Shown piece after piece: positions 1-9,816 of a DNA stretch of 64,000 bases. The notes under the pieces are model-generated. The model saw only the letters and a list, made by a program, of their open reading frames with translations. It made no database searches and had not been told where the DNA came from. The translations under genes and the position numbers were made by a program. Source of the DNA: Microbulbifer yueqingensis (GTDB lineage: Bacteria; Pseudomonadota; Gammaproteobacteria; Pseudomonadales; Cellvibrionaceae); contig NZ_FNFH01000001.1 in assembly GCF_900100355.1 (NCBI RefSeq), forward strand, positions 817,493-881,492. The letters run 5' to 3'. How positions within the stretch are numbered: the first letter of the stretch is position 1; each line of letters opens with the position of its first letter.

Positions 1-1
1 G

Positions 2-1834
2 GGCACGGTGGTGGCCATCGAGCCGGCACCGCTGCCCCATCCCTCCGGCATGGAGGTGGATGCCATCACCATCCGCACCGATGGCGAAGAGCGCTGGTGC
101 GAGCTGGCGCCCTGTGAGGATTTCCGCAAGCTGGCGCCGGTGGAGCTGCTGGAAAGGATTCGCGGCTGCGGTATCGCCGGCATGGGTGGTGCGGGCTTCC
201 CCACCTCGGTCAAGCTGGATCCCCACAGCGGCACCGAGATCGACACGCTAATCATCAACGGCACGGAGTGCGAGCCCTATATCACCGCCGACGACATGCT
301 GATGCGCGAGCGCGCGCAGGAAATCATCGCCGGCGTCGAGATCATGGCCTATATCCTCGATGAGCCGGAGCGGGTACTGATCGGTATCGAGGACAACAAG
401 CCGGAAGCCATCGAGGCCATGCGCAGCGCAGCCGAGGGCACCCGCTTCGATATCGTGGTCTTCCCCACCAAATATCCCTCCGGCGGCGAGAAGCAGCTGA
501 TCCAGATCCTCACCGGCCGCGAAGTCCCCAACCAGGGCCTGCCGGCCAATGTGGGCATCGTGTGCCAGAACACCGGCACGGCAAGGGCCGTGTACCGCGC
601 GGTGCGCTTCGGTGAACCGCTGATCAGCCGCATCACCACTGTGGTAGGCGAGGCGCTGGAGCGCAACCGCAATATCGAGGTCCCCGTCGGCACCCCCATC
701 AGCCACATCCTCAAGCACCACGGTGCGCACCACGGGCTGATGCAGCGCGTGATCGTCGGCGGCCCGATGATGGGCTTCACCCTTCGCGACGAGGACACGC
801 CGGTCACCAAGACCACCAACTGCCTCCTGGTGCCCACGGAGAAAGAGCTGCCGCCGCCCCCGCCGGCGCAGGCCTGCATCCGCTGCGGCTTCTGTGCCGA
901 GGTGTGCCCGGCATCGCTGTTGCCCCAGCAGCTGTACTGGTACGCGCGGGCCGATGACCGGGACAAGCTGCAGGCATACAACCTGTTCGACTGTATCGAG
1001 TGCGGCGCCTGCTCCTATGTCTGCCCCAGCAGTATCCCGCTGGTACAGTATTACCGCGCCGCCAAGGGCGACATCCGCATCGCCGAAGAGGAAAAGGAAA
1101 AATCAGATCGCGCCCGCGAGCGCTTCGAGTTCCGCAAGCTGCGGCTCGAGAAGGCGGAAAAGGAGAAGGAGGCCAAGCGCCGGGCGCGCCGCGAGGCCGC
1201 AGAACTGGCCCGCCAGCAGCGGGAACAGCAGGCCGGCTCGCCCGAGGCCCAGGCCGCGAAAGAAGAATCCGATGTGGTAGCCGCCGCGCTGGCGCGGGTC
1301 AAGGCCAAGCAGTCCTCGCCCGAGCAGCAGCTGGCGCGCGCCCAGCGCACGCTCACCAGTGCCGAGCACCGTGTTGAGCGCTTGCAGAAGAAGCTCGACG
1401 AAGCGGAGGAGAGCCAGCGCGACCAACTGGCAGCCCAGCTCAAGGAAGCCGAGCGCAGGCTGCAGGAGGCGCGGCGCAAACTGGCCGAGGCACAGGCCCA
1501 GGCCACCCCCTCGGCGGCGGGTGACGCCGCCGATGTCCAGAGTGGCACGGCGGCTCCGTCAGGTGAGGAGCCCGCACAGAAATCCCGCGCCCAGGAGGCC
1601 ATCGAAAAGGCAAAGGCCGCGGCTGCGGCGCGGGCCGAGATGAACCCGGCAGAAAAACTCGCGGCGGAAATCGAGGCCCTCAGGGCCCGTGTGGCCAAGG
1701 CCGAAGCGCGCCTGCAGAAGGCGCGGGATGAGGACGACAAGAATGTCGATGCCTTCGCCACGGCGCTGGAGAAAATGCAAATGAAGCTGGAAGAGAAGAT
1801 GCGCCAACAAAGAGATCAGGGCGGGGAGCGATAA
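2..1834 (+). CDS. rnfC: RnfC, Rnf electron transport complex subunit (5' end missing)
   Basis: Peripheral iron-sulfur subunit of the Rnf complex, which couples electron transfer between ferredoxin and NAD(H) to ion movement. The window opens inside the gene: the frame is open from base 2, and the apparent GTG at 8 lies inside a typical RnfC segment (GTVVAIEP...PHPSG). An SLBB/NADH-binding region fills the first part. Two 4Fe-4S motifs, CIRCGFCAEVCP (about residue 290) and CIECGACSYVCP (about 328), follow. After about residue 365 comes a 240-residue Ala/Lys/Glu/Arg-rich coiled-coil tail, as in many proteobacterial RnfC proteins. The stop overlaps the rnfD start by one base (TAATG). Identity is secure; only the N terminus is missing. 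Confidence 0.96.
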   Translation, partial: GTVVAIEPAPLPHPSGMEVDAITIRTDGEERWCELAPCEDFRKLAPVELLERIRGCGIAGMGGAGFPTSVKLDPHSGTEIDTLIINGTECEPYITADDMLMRERAQEIIAGVEIMAYILDEPERVLIGIEDNKPEAIEAMRSAAEGTRFDIVVFPTKYPSGGEKQLIQILTGREVPNQGLPANVGIVCQNTGTARAVYRAVRFGEPLISRITTVVGEALERNRNIEVPVGTPISHILKHHGAHHGLMQRVIVGGPMMGFTLRDEDTPVTKTTNCLLVPTEKELPPPPPAQACIRCGFCAEVCPASLLPQQLYWYARADDRDKLQAYNLFDCIECGACSYVCPSSIPLVQYYRAAKGDIRIAEEEKEKSDRARERFEFRKLRLEKAEKEKEAKRRARREAAELARQQREQQAGSPEAQAAKEESDVVAAALARVKAKQSSPEQQLARAQRTLTSAEHRVERLQKKLDEAEESQRDQLAAQLKEAERRLQEARRKLAEAQAQATPSAAGDAADVQSGTAAPSGEEPAQKSRAQEAIEKAKAAAAARAEMNPAEKLAAEIEALRARVAKAEARLQKARDEDDKNVDAFATALEKMQMKLEEKMRQQRDQGGER

Positions 1835-2886
1835 TGGCATTGATGCGCATGTCCTCGCCCCACGCCCGCGCCGGCGAGAGTACCACCAGGGTAATGCTGC
1901 AGGTGGCCGCCGCGACCATTCCGGGTGTGCTGGCGCTGGTGCTTTACTTCGGCATCGGGGTGCTGATCAACATCTTCCTGTGCACGGTGACCGCGCTGGC
2001 CTGCGAGGCAGCGATCATGAAGCTGCGCGACCGCCCGGTGGCCTTTTACCTGAAAGACGGCAGTGCTTTCGTCACTGCGCTGCTGCTGGGCATCGCCCTG
2101 CCGCCCTACTGTGCCTGGTGGCTGCCGGTGGTGGGTACCGCCGCGGCGATTATCCTGTCCAAACACCTCTATGGCGGCATGGGTTACAACCCATTCAATC
2201 CCGCCATGGTGGGCTATGTGGTGCTGTTGATCAGCTTCCCGGTGGAAATGACCCGCTGGGTCGGGCCGGGCGAGCTGATCCGGGGCGTACCCGGTATTGG
2301 CGAGGCATTTGCACTGGTGTTTGGCAACTATAGCGTCGACGGGTTTACCCGCGCCACGCCACTGGAGATCCTGCGCCTGAACGACTCGGTACTGCTCGAG
2401 CAGCTGTACCAGATGGAGCCCATCCTCAACCAGGGCACCGTCGCGGGGCTCGGCTGGGAAACGGTGAATTTCGGCTTCCTGGTGGGCGGGCTCTTCCTGC
2501 TTTACCGCCGGGTGATCACCTGGCACGCGCCTGTGGCCATGCTCGCCACCCTGGCCCTGCTCTCGGTCGTGTTCTACGACAGCGGCAGCTCCCTCAGCGA
2601 GGGATCCCCCGCGCTGCACCTGTTTTCCGGCGCCACCATGCTGGGGGCCTTCTTCATCATCACCGACCCAGTCAGCGGCGCCACCAGCAACAAGGGGCGG
2701 CTGGTATTCGGCGCCGGGGTGGGGCTGATCACTTTCATAATCCGTGCCTGGGGCAGCTACCCGGATGCGGTCGCCTTCGCCGTACTGCTGATGAACTTCG
2801 CCGCGCCCACCATCGACAACTACACGCTGCCTCGCACCTACGGGCACAAGGCCCCCCGCAAGGCCACCGATTTGGAGGAGCAGTGA
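1834..2886 (+). CDS. rnfD: RnfD, membrane subunit of the Rnf complex
   Basis: Polytopic inner-membrane subunit of Rnf, homologous to NqrB. The 350 residues hold several hydrophobic helices (for example about 24-60 and 75-110) and the family segment GGMGYNPFNPAMVGY near 113-127. The DGFTRATPL stretch near 169-177 should carry covalent FMN on its threonine (about Thr175), by analogy with RnfD/NqrB. A later ATMLGAFFIITDPVSGAT segment is also family-typical. The gene overlaps rnfC by one base and the rnfG start by one base (TGATG), so translation is probably coupled through the operon. Confidence 0.96.
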   Translation: MALMRMSSPHARAGESTTRVMLQVAAATIPGVLALVLYFGIGVLINIFLCTVTALACEAAIMKLRDRPVAFYLKDGSAFVTALLLGIALPPYCAWWLPVVGTAAAIILSKHLYGGMGYNPFNPAMVGYVVLLISFPVEMTRWVGPGELIRGVPGIGEAFALVFGNYSVDGFTRATPLEILRLNDSVLLEQLYQMEPILNQGTVAGLGWETVNFGFLVGGLFLLYRRVITWHAPVAMLATLALLSVVFYDSGSSLSEGSPALHLFSGATMLGAFFIITDPVSGATSNKGRLVFGAGVGLITFIIRAWGSYPDAVAFAVLLMNFAAPTIDNYTLPRTYGHKAPRKATDLEEQ

Positions 2887-3569
2887 TGCTGAAACGCTCG
2901 ATGGCCAGCAACGCGGTAGTGCTGACGCTGTTCGCGCTGATCACCGCCGGGACCCTGGCAGTTACCCAGATCACCACCCGCGAGCCCATCCAGCGCGCCA
3001 TCCGCGAGGCGTCGGCCCGGGCCCTGCTGGAGATCATCCCGCTGGACCAGCACAGCAACGATATCCTCGTGGATACCTACCCCATTCCGCGGCGGTACTG
3101 GGCACAGCTGGGGCTGAAGGACGGCGGCAAGATCAACCTGGCGCGTGAGGAGGGTGGCCGTATCAGTGCGGTGATCGTCCCCACTGTGGCACCGGACGGC
3201 TACGGCGGCCCCATCAGGATGCTGGTCGGGGTCAACCGCGACGGCACCATCGCCGGCGTGCGCGTAACCAGCCACAGCGAGACACCGGGCCTCGGCGACA
3301 AGATCGAGGTGAAGAAGAGCGACTGGATCCTGGGCTTTAATGGCAAGTCCCTGCAGGATCCCCCGCCCGGCCAGTGGACGGTGCAAAAGGACGGCGGCGC
3401 TTTCGACCAGTTCTCCGGGGCCACCATCACCCCCCGGGCGGTAGTGACCCAGGTGCGCGAGGTGCTGCAGTTTATCGCCCGCCACCGCGAGGAGATCTTC
3501 TCCGCCCCCGTGTCCGAGCGCGCCGTGGAAGTGGAGCAACCCACCGACTCTGGCCAGGAGGAGCAGTGA
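2886..3569 (+). CDS. rnfG: RnfG, FMN-binding subunit of the Rnf complex
   Basis: Membrane-anchored, periplasm-facing flavoprotein of Rnf, homologous to NqrC. One N-terminal membrane helix (about residues 8-28) precedes an FMN-binding domain. The FSGATITP motif near residues 176-183 contains the threonine (about Thr180) expected to be esterified to FMN. I chose ATG 2886 over the GTG three bases upstream because it overlaps the rnfD stop (TGATG), the same coupling seen at the rnfG-rnfE joint. The length (227 residues) is normal for the family. Confidence 0.95.
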   Translation: MLKRSMASNAVVLTLFALITAGTLAVTQITTREPIQRAIREASARALLEIIPLDQHSNDILVDTYPIPRRYWAQLGLKDGGKINLAREEGGRISAVIVPTVAPDGYGGPIRMLVGVNRDGTIAGVRVTSHSETPGLGDKIEVKKSDWILGFNGKSLQDPPPGQWTVQKDGGAFDQFSGATITPRAVVTQVREVLQFIARHREEIFSAPVSERAVEVEQPTDSGQEEQ

Positions 3570-4282
3570 TGGCAACACCCGGCTACAGCGAAATCAGCCG
3601 CAATGGACTGTGGACCAATAACCCCGCCCTGGTGCAGCTGCTCGGGCTTTGCCCCCTGCTCGCGGTGACCGGCACAGTGGTCAACGCCATCGGCCTGGGG
3701 CTGGCCACCATCGCCGTGCTCACCTGCTCCAACCTGGCCGTGTCACTGGTGCGACGGCAGATGCCGGACACGGTGCGGTTGCCGGTATCAGTCATGATCA
3801 TCGCCACCTTTGTCACCTGTACCGAGCTGTTGATGAAAGCGTTCACCTACGAACTCTATCTGGTGCTGGGGATCTTCATCCCGCTGATCGTCACCAATTG
3901 CGCCATCCTCGGCCGGGCTGACGCCTTTGCCAGCAAGAACCCGGTACTGCCCTCACTGGCGGACGGGTTCATGATGGGGCTGGGCTTCACCGCGGTGCTG
4001 GTCGCCATTGGCGCCATCCGCGAGATCCTCGGCCAGGGCACCCTGTTTGCCGATATGGACCTGCTGCTGGGACCGGTGGCAAAGGACTGGACTATCTCAC
4101 TACTGGGCAGTGACTACCCGGGCTTCCTGGTGGCGGTACTGCCGCCGGGCGCCTTCCTGGTGGCCGGCCTGCTGATCGCAGCCAAGAATGCGATCGATGC
4201 GGGAATCGAGCGCCGCCGTAGCCAGCAGGTGAAAATCGTGCCCGGCGCCAAGCGGGTGCGCGTTACCGGTAAGATTTCCTGA
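3569..4282 (+). CDS. rnfE: RnfE, membrane subunit of the Rnf complex
   Basis: Six-helix inner-membrane subunit of Rnf, homologous to NqrD/RnfE, 237 residues. The ATG at 3569 overlaps the rnfG stop (TGATG); the longer open frame upstream is antisense-like coding inside rnfG and is rejected. Family-typical segments are visible: [23 protein letters not shown] at the N terminus, the helix with [12 protein letters not shown], and [19 protein letters not shown], with the cysteines that can ligate the intramembrane cluster. In enterobacteria nth usually follows; here the next gene is a TetR regulator after a 173-base gap, so the operon seems to end here. Confidence 0.95.
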   Translation: MATPGYSEISRNGLWTNNPALVQLLGLCPLLAVTGTVVNAIGLGLATIAVLTCSNLAVSLVRRQMPDTVRLPVSVMIIATFVTCTELLMKAFTYELYLVLGIFIPLIVTNCAILGRADAFASKNPVLPSLADGFMMGLGFTAVLVAIGAIREILGQGTLFADMDLLLGPVAKDWTISLLGSDYPGFLVAVLPPGAFLVAGLLIAAKNAIDAGIERRRSQQVKIVPGAKRVRVTGKIS

Positions 4283-4455
4283 GGCGCACCACCTCCGTGC
4301 AAGTGTAAGCCGCTGTAAGGCCGTTGGCGCCACTTTCCTCGGCATGATGCTAGTCATGCCTCCTGTTTTGGCTAGAATGGTACGCCCGATCAGCAGGATG
4401 ATCGGGACCATTACGATAAAGAGATACACAGAAAAAATAAAAAGGGACTGGAACT

Positions 4456-5163
4456 ATGACAGCGGACAGTGGAAAACCGGAGCTGGTCTATCACGGCCGT
4501 CGCGCCCAACGCGCAGACAGCCGCCAGCGCCGCAAGGCTATTCTGGAGGCCACCCTGCGCCTGATCGTCAAAGAGGGTATCCGCGGTATCCGTCACCGGG
4601 CTGTGGCCCGCGAGGCCTCGGTTCCGCTCGCTGCCACCACCTACTACTTCAAGGATCTCAGCGACCTGATCAGCGATGCGTTCACCTACTTCGTCGAGCA
4701 GGGCCTGGAACACACCCGGCAGTTGCAGGAAGACAGTTTCGCCGCCGCCCGGGCCCTGTCGGAAGAGGAGCGCAGTTCCGCCAGCGGGCGCAAACTCCTG
4801 ACCCAGCAGCTCACCCGCTTTATCCTCACCCACGTGCGGGCCCAGGCCAGCCAGCGCGACTTCCGCCTGATCGAACTGGCATTCCGCAACGAGGCCCTGC
4901 GCAACGAACAGCTGACCCGGGCCATCCGCATGGCCAACCGGGCCACCCAGGCCATGATCGAGGAGTTTTACCAGCTCCTCGGCGTCGCCGATTCCGAGGC
5001 CGCCGCCCAGATTACCATGGGCACCATCCTCAACCTCGAATACCAGATCCTGAGCAAGGCCGTGGATATCGACTCACCGCTCCTCGAGCGCACTGTCTCC
5101 ATGATGATGAAAGGCCTGATTCCCGCTACCACCAACGCAGTCCAACCGGTCGCTCTCGACTGA
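4456..5163 (+). CDS. TetR family transcriptional regulator
   Basis: DNA-binding repressor of 235 residues. The N-terminal TetR helix-turn-helix spans about residues 22-70, with RRKAILEATLRLIVKEGIRG, then HRAVAREASVPLAATTYYFKDLSDLI, whose TYYF is the usual end of the recognition helix. The C-terminal ligand-binding part is helical and not closely assignable. The start at ATG 4456 follows an A-rich leader with a weak GGGA. It stands alone between rnfE and a lipoprotein gene, both on the same strand; its target is unknown. A strong terminator hairpin follows the stop. Confidence 0.85.
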   Translation: MTADSGKPELVYHGRRAQRADSRQRRKAILEATLRLIVKEGIRGIRHRAVAREASVPLAATTYYFKDLSDLISDAFTYFVEQGLEHTRQLQEDSFAAARALSEEERSSASGRKLLTQQLTRFILTHVRAQASQRDFRLIELAFRNEALRNEQLTRAIRMANRATQAMIEEFYQLLGVADSEAAAQITMGTILNLEYQILSKAVDIDSPLLERTVSMMMKGLIPATTNAVQPVALD

Positions 5164-5178
5164 CAGGGCAGTTGCCCT

Positions 5179-5199
5179 GGCCCCGCCGCTGGCGGGGCC
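5179..5199 (+). terminator. Rho-independent-like terminator after the TetR gene
   Basis: A perfect 9-bp stem (GGCCCCGCC / GGCGGGGCC, loop GCT) is followed by a pyrimidine-rich TTCCCCCTTT tract. A second small perfect hairpin (CAGGGCA / TGCCCTG) lies just upstream at 5164-5179. The tail is poor in T, so termination strength is uncertain. Confidence 0.6.
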
Positions 5200-5263
5200 T
5201 TCCCCCTTTCCCGCTCCCCGGCCGGCTACGCTCAGAGCAGAACCCTGTAAGCGTGCCTATACC

Positions 5264-6964
5264 ATGATGCCCAGCCGGCGCCTTCCACTGCTATGGTACC
5301 CCGCCCTGCTGCTGGCGCTCGTGAGTGGCTGCGAGCGCCAGTCCGGGGACCAGGGGGCCCCACAGGAGAAACCGCGCGCAGCCGCGGAAAGCAAGCAGCC
5401 GCCAGACCGCGGCAACCTCGCGGCAATCCCTATCGAGCTCTACGACAATTACACCGAGACCGGCGACCTGGACGCCGTCGAAAAGCGCGGGAAACTGCGC
5501 CTGCTGGTGGACCCGAGCCACTCCGCCGCCATCCACCGGGAAACCACGCAACAGGATGTGGAAATCGACCAGGCACGCCTGATGGCCCGCCAGCTCGGGC
5601 TTGAGCTGGTGGTGCTGGAAGTCCCGCAATTTGCCGACCTGATTCCCATGCTGAATTCCGGCCAGGGCGACCTGATTGCCAGCAATTTGCTGGTGACGTC
5701 GGACGCAGAGCGGGCAGTGGACTTCTCTACTCCCACTGCCGAAACCGTGGTACTGCTGGTATCAGCGCAGGATACGGAGGATGTCGGTGATCAGAGTGAT
5801 CTCAGTGGCAAGACCCTGGTGGTGACCGCGGGAACCGAGTTCGAGCGTATCGCTCGCGAATTCGCTGCCAAACATCCCGGCCTGGAGCTGAAGGTGCGGG
5901 ACGACAACCATATCGACCTGCTGGTGGACGTGGCCATCGGCCGCGCTGATTTCACCATCGTCGATTCGCAGGCACTGGAGCTGGTGCTGCAGTTTCGCAA
6001 GGGCCTCAAGGCCAACTTCCAATTCCCCGGCGCACACAAAACGGCCTGGGCTGTGCGCAAGCAGTCACCCCGGCTTCTGCAGGCCATCAATGCACAGGTC
6101 CGCCAACTACAGCGGCCCGGGCCGGAACAGCTTGCCCGCGGCGACCTGGACGCGATACTTCAGCGCGGCGTGCTTCGCGCTGCCACCCGCAATCATCCCG
6201 GCAGCTACTACATGTGGAAAGGCGAAATCCGCGGTTTCGAGTACAACCTTCTGGAGAATTACGCGCGAAAGCTGGGAGTCCAGCTGGAGATTACGATCGC
6301 CAGAACCGACGAAGACTTTGTGCGCCTGTTGCGCGAGGGCGAAGTCGATGTCTGCGCGTGCCTGATGGCAGTCACCCCCGCCCACGGGGCGGCCGGTGTT
6401 GCATTTTCCGATCCCTACCTGGAGAGCCCGACCGGTATCGTGGCTCGCCGTGGCGACAAAGTAAAAAGCCTGGGGGACCTCTCCGGCCGGACCCTGTGCG
6501 TGCGCCGTGCCAGCAGCCAGCTGGGCCTGGCACACGAACTGCAGCGCGAGGTCGACAAGCTGGAGCTCCGGGAGGTCGGCGCTGAGCTGGATATCCGCGA
6601 GGTGATCGGCCTCGTCGCGGGCAATGAATGTGACCTGACCATTGCCGACGAACTTTCTGTGCAAGTCGAGCAGGCCTCGCGCGAAGAGGTCACCCTCGCT
6701 CTCCATCTCCAACGCGGGAAACGGCGTTACGCGTGGCTGGTGCGTGAAGAAAACCCGAAGCTTCTGCAATCTATCAACGAGTTCTTCGCCAGCCCCTCCA
6801 CCGACGAGACGCTGCAGGAACTCTACCAGCGCTATTTCGGCTCTCAACGCCAGGCCTGGCAGAAATCGGGCAGATGGGAAAAAACAGTGAAGTCATCCCG
6901 ATCGTTAGGCCCGCAACATATGCGGCAGGCTACGCCCGACTCCATGCCGCCCCAACTTCCGTAG
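5264..6964 (+). CDS. Lipoprotein with two tandem solute-binding (SBP_bac_3) domains
   Basis: Predicted periplasmic lipoprotein of 566 residues. The signal peptide WYPALLLALVSGC ends in a lipobox with Cys at about residue 23. Two family-3 solute-binding modules follow: about 60-275 (starting AVEKRGKLRLLVDPSHSAA) and about 290-540 (LDAILQRGVLRAATRNHPGSYYM through IGLVAGNECDLTIADE). The first resembles the substrate-binding-like module of MltF, but no lytic transglycosylase domain follows. Two modules in one chain with no ABC permease genes nearby suggests a sensory or scavenging role rather than ordinary transport. The ligand cannot be assigned. Confidence 0.8.
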   Translation: MMPSRRLPLLWYPALLLALVSGCERQSGDQGAPQEKPRAAAESKQPPDRGNLAAIPIELYDNYTETGDLDAVEKRGKLRLLVDPSHSAAIHRETTQQDVEIDQARLMARQLGLELVVLEVPQFADLIPMLNSGQGDLIASNLLVTSDAERAVDFSTPTAETVVLLVSAQDTEDVGDQSDLSGKTLVVTAGTEFERIAREFAAKHPGLELKVRDDNHIDLLVDVAIGRADFTIVDSQALELVLQFRKGLKANFQFPGAHKTAWAVRKQSPRLLQAINAQVRQLQRPGPEQLARGDLDAILQRGVLRAATRNHPGSYYMWKGEIRGFEYNLLENYARKLGVQLEITIARTDEDFVRLLREGEVDVCACLMAVTPAHGAAGVAFSDPYLESPTGIVARRGDKVKSLGDLSGRTLCVRRASSQLGLAHELQREVDKLELREVGAELDIREVIGLVAGNECDLTIADELSVQVEQASREEVTLALHLQRGKRRYAWLVREENPKLLQSINEFFASPSTDETLQELYQRYFGSQRQAWQKSGRWEKTVKSSRSLGPQHMRQATPDSMPPQLP

Positions 6965-7094
6965 CACTGCTGGAGAGATTCAAGCGGCAGCAGCAGGTAA
7001 AGACTCTTACCTGTGCCAATTTTACTGGCGCATATAGCGGCAGGTGGCGAACCGGAAACCAGGGCTCTCACACGGGTTCCCGCGTCCCATGAAA

Positions 7095-7115
7095 GCCGGC
7101 GGGTTTACCGCCGGC
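7095..7115. terminator. Hairpin between convergent genes
   Basis: A perfect 8-bp stem GCCGGCGG / CCGCCGGC with loop GTTTA lies in the gap between the lipoprotein gene (plus) and the dihaem cytochrome gene (minus). On the plus strand it is followed by GTCACTTTTA and on the minus strand by a short T run (TTTC). It could serve as a bidirectional terminator. Confidence 0.55.
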
Positions 7116-7151
7116 GTCACTTTTACCCGATGCGGGGTCGCCCAAGTGCCG

Positions 7152-8315
7152 TCAGGAACAACTGCCCGTCATCGAGGCCACCCATTCCCGCAGGAGTGCC
7201 GTGCCCTCTTCGTGTTCCAGGCTCCTGCCCAGTTCCGGCATCATCGCACCGGGGTTGGTGGTCTCCACGCGGAAATTGAGGATAGACTCGTCGGGTTCGC
7301 CGGGAACGATGGCAAAGCGGCGGTTGCCGCTGCCGGTCCCCGCCGCCACCGGTGGCTTGCACAGGCCCAGCTTGCGTCCATCGGACTCCAGGTGATGCAG
7401 CATCAGCCCCGAGGTGTCGGCGGCGCCGGCCGGATTGTGGCAGTGGCCACAGTTGATATCCAGGTAGGACCGGGCACGCGCTTCGAGCGACTGGCTGCCA
7501 TCCGCGAAATCCACGTTGCGCGGCACTGCCGCGATCTCCGGCACGCCGCTCAGGTAGCCGATCTGTTGCCAATAGAGAAGCTGGTTCTGTACACCTTCGG
7601 CATAGGCGTAGTCCTTGTTCAGGTGACGCGCCCGGGGACCCAGGGGCATGATGGCCTTGTCAGTATGGTTGTCCGCATGGCAGCCGGCACACTGGTTCGC
7701 ATCCGGCACCACATAGGTAAAGGCCGCATCCTCGACGTTTTCGTCGACGTTCTCACTTAGCAGCTGCAGGCGACTGGCGTCACCGGCAATCTCCAGCACC
7801 GCGTCGGTCTGTTCCGCATTCCACACATAGGGCAGCGCCTGCCAACCGTCCGCGCGCTTCACCAGCAGGCGGGTCTCCATCAGCCGCACATTTTCCAGGT
7901 CCAGGGCCTCGCCGGCGCGGCCTGCGACATAGTCACGGCTGTAGTCATCAGTGCGCAGCACCTTGTTGCCAATCCCACTGGGAGCCCGGGGATAGTAGAA
8001 GGTCTTGCTGAGAACCGTACCGACCGGGTACTCGAAACGCTCTTCGGCATACTCCCCCGAGGTTCCCGGCGGCATCCAGACCGTACGCAACTTGTGGGCA
8101 TAATCAGTGAACAGCGGGGTATTCAGGTCATAGGGAAGCACGCCGTCATTCGGCAGCAACTCGCCGTCGATTGCTTCCACGATATGCCAGTCGCTAAGCT
8201 TCTCCGGCACCGCATCACGCGCGAAAATCTCCACCTGCTCTCTCGGTGTATCGCAGCCGCCCAGGGCGGCTGCGAAAATCGGGGCCAGCATCGCACCCCA
8301 CAACGGCTTACGCAT
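7152..8315 (-). CDS. SO2930-family dihaem c-type cytochrome
   Basis: Secreted or lipid-anchored electron carrier of 387 residues. A signal sequence ends in ALGGC (lipobox, Cys about 20). The body has the family's LSDWHIVEAIDGELLPNDGVLPYDLNTPLFTDYAHK region. Two haem-binding motifs are visible in the second half: CAGCH in QCAGCHADNHTDKAIMPLGPR and CGHCH in NCGHCHNPAGAADTSG. The start overlaps the end of the upstream beta-helix gene by 8 bases, so the two are probably co-translated. The family name rests on resemblance to Shewanella SO2930; its redox partner is unknown. Confidence 0.85.
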   Translation of the reverse strand: MRKPLWGAMLAPIFAAALGGCDTPREQVEIFARDAVPEKLSDWHIVEAIDGELLPNDGVLPYDLNTPLFTDYAHKLRTVWMPPGTSGEYAEERFEYPVGTVLSKTFYYPRAPSGIGNKVLRTDDYSRDYVAGRAGEALDLENVRLMETRLLVKRADGWQALPYVWNAEQTDAVLEIAGDASRLQLLSENVDENVEDAAFTYVVPDANQCAGCHADNHTDKAIMPLGPRARHLNKDYAYAEGVQNQLLYWQQIGYLSGVPEIAAVPRNVDFADGSQSLEARARSYLDINCGHCHNPAGAADTSGLMLHHLESDGRKLGLCKPPVAAGTGSGNRRFAIVPGEPDESILNFRVETTNPGAMMPELGRSLEHEEGTALLREWVASMTGSCS

Positions 8316-9615
8316 CTCCCGCCTCTAGTTTTGCCATATCAGTTTTTCCCGAATCCCGCTGGTCAAACTCCAAAACCACCCGGGGAAGTTTTTTCAGGGC
8401 ACACTTGTGTGGTGCAATATCGGTGGAGATATTTTTAAAGTCGTTGGAGGCATCGATATTGATAATGCCGGCATCTGTGTTGTCAATGCACAGCCTCAGG
8501 GATTCCGGCAATGCCCCATCCACCAGTTTCTCACTGTTCACCACCCCATCCCAGAGAATATCCGGCAGGCTGCCGCCCAACCCGAACCTGGCCAGCTTCA
8601 GGGCCTTCAGTTCAATATGGTCAGGCGAGGTGCCACCACCGGTGAACTGGTTGTCGTAAATAAATATGCCCTCCGGATAGGGATCAAAAGCTTCCTGTGT
8701 GGATTTATCTGAATAGTAGCCGGCAGTGTAATAGCTGCTGACGATAATATTGGCCGTATCGTTATCCGCTATCTCGTTATTGAAGATCTCCACATTGTCG
8801 TTGGAGTTGATCACGATACCGGATCCCGCCGGCACCGCTGCCACTGGTGTGCCCTCGTGGCCGAAGTTCACGGTGTTGTTAGCAAATACGCGGTTGTCGA
8901 AGACACGGGTGCTATGACCCGGCTGCGGCAGGTTGGGCATATTGAATACCAGTATGCCGCCGGTGTTGTTGGTTGCGATATTGTTATAAACATCAGCACC
9001 GATGGTATTTTCAATTTCAATCCCGGCAACGTTGTACTCGGCCCGGTTGTTACGCACGATGACGTTGCGCGACTGCCCCACATAGATTCCAGCATCCGAC
9101 GCGCCGATCGCCACATTGCCCTCTAGCAGCGTATTTTCGGTCTGGACCGGATAGATACCATAAGCACCGTTTTCGGTGGCCGGGCCGTTGGTCCACTCTA
9201 CGCGAACATTACGGATGACGATGTTCCTGCCCTCATTCACCTTCAGGGCGTCACCGATGGTGTCCTCGATTGCCAGGTTTTCGATCGTGAAGTCACTGGC
9301 GTTGACCAGCAGCCCCTCCGCCCCCTGGATCTGCTCCCTGAACGAAAGCACCGTTTCGTCCATACCGGCACCGCGTATCGTGACACCATCAACATTCAGG
9401 GAGAGGCTACGGTTCAATTGGAAGTTCCCGGCGGGAAGCTCGATCACGTCGCCCGGGCGGGCTGAGATCAGCTGCTTGAGGAGTTGTTTCTGAAACGCGG
9501 CGGAAGGGTCCGCCGTTACTGACTGGCCGGCATCCTCAACGGCACTGCGGTCCTTGCTGCAAGCTGCCATAAGCACGGCCGCCAGCGCGAGCCCGGTATA
9601 GGTGATGGTCTTCAT
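8308..9615 (-). CDS. Parallel beta-helix repeat lipoprotein, partner of the dihaem cytochrome
   Basis: Exported protein of 435 residues with a signal peptide and lipobox (VLMAACS, Cys about 19). The body is rich in NosD-like right-handed beta-helix turns: IENLAIEDTIGDALKVNEGRN, IVIRNVRVEWTNGPATENGAYGI, IEIENTIGADVYNNIATNNTGGI and so on, roughly residues 65-330. In SO2929/SO2930-like loci a beta-helix protein sits directly before the dihaem cytochrome, as here (8-base overlap). It may be a surface carbohydrate-active or scaffold protein; no catalytic residues can be assigned. Confidence 0.82.
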   Translation of the reverse strand: MKTITYTGLALAAVLMAACSKDRSAVEDAGQSVTADPSAAFQKQLLKQLISARPGDVIELPAGNFQLNRSLSLNVDGVTIRGAGMDETVLSFREQIQGAEGLLVNASDFTIENLAIEDTIGDALKVNEGRNIVIRNVRVEWTNGPATENGAYGIYPVQTENTLLEGNVAIGASDAGIYVGQSRNVIVRNNRAEYNVAGIEIENTIGADVYNNIATNNTGGILVFNMPNLPQPGHSTRVFDNRVFANNTVNFGHEGTPVAAVPAGSGIVINSNDNVEIFNNEIADNDTANIIVSSYYTAGYYSDKSTQEAFDPYPEGIFIYDNQFTGGGTSPDHIELKALKLARFGLGGSLPDILWDGVVNSEKLVDGALPESLRLCIDNTDAGIINIDASNDFKNISTDIAPHKCALKKLPRVVLEFDQRDSGKTDMAKLEAGDA

Positions 9616-9816
9616 CTGGATCCCTTTATTCGTATTATCTACCCGACCGCCGTAGTTGGTACTTATGTACCACTTTCAGGGCGAAAAACCCTCAGGGGCC
9701 GGAGGGCCAATGCTAGCCCATGCACCGACATGGCGGCAATAAGGCGAGGCGCATACTTGTCGCCCGCCCCGCTGCTATGTATGGTCGGCGTGGTCACGCA
9801 ATGGAGAGCGGGCACC

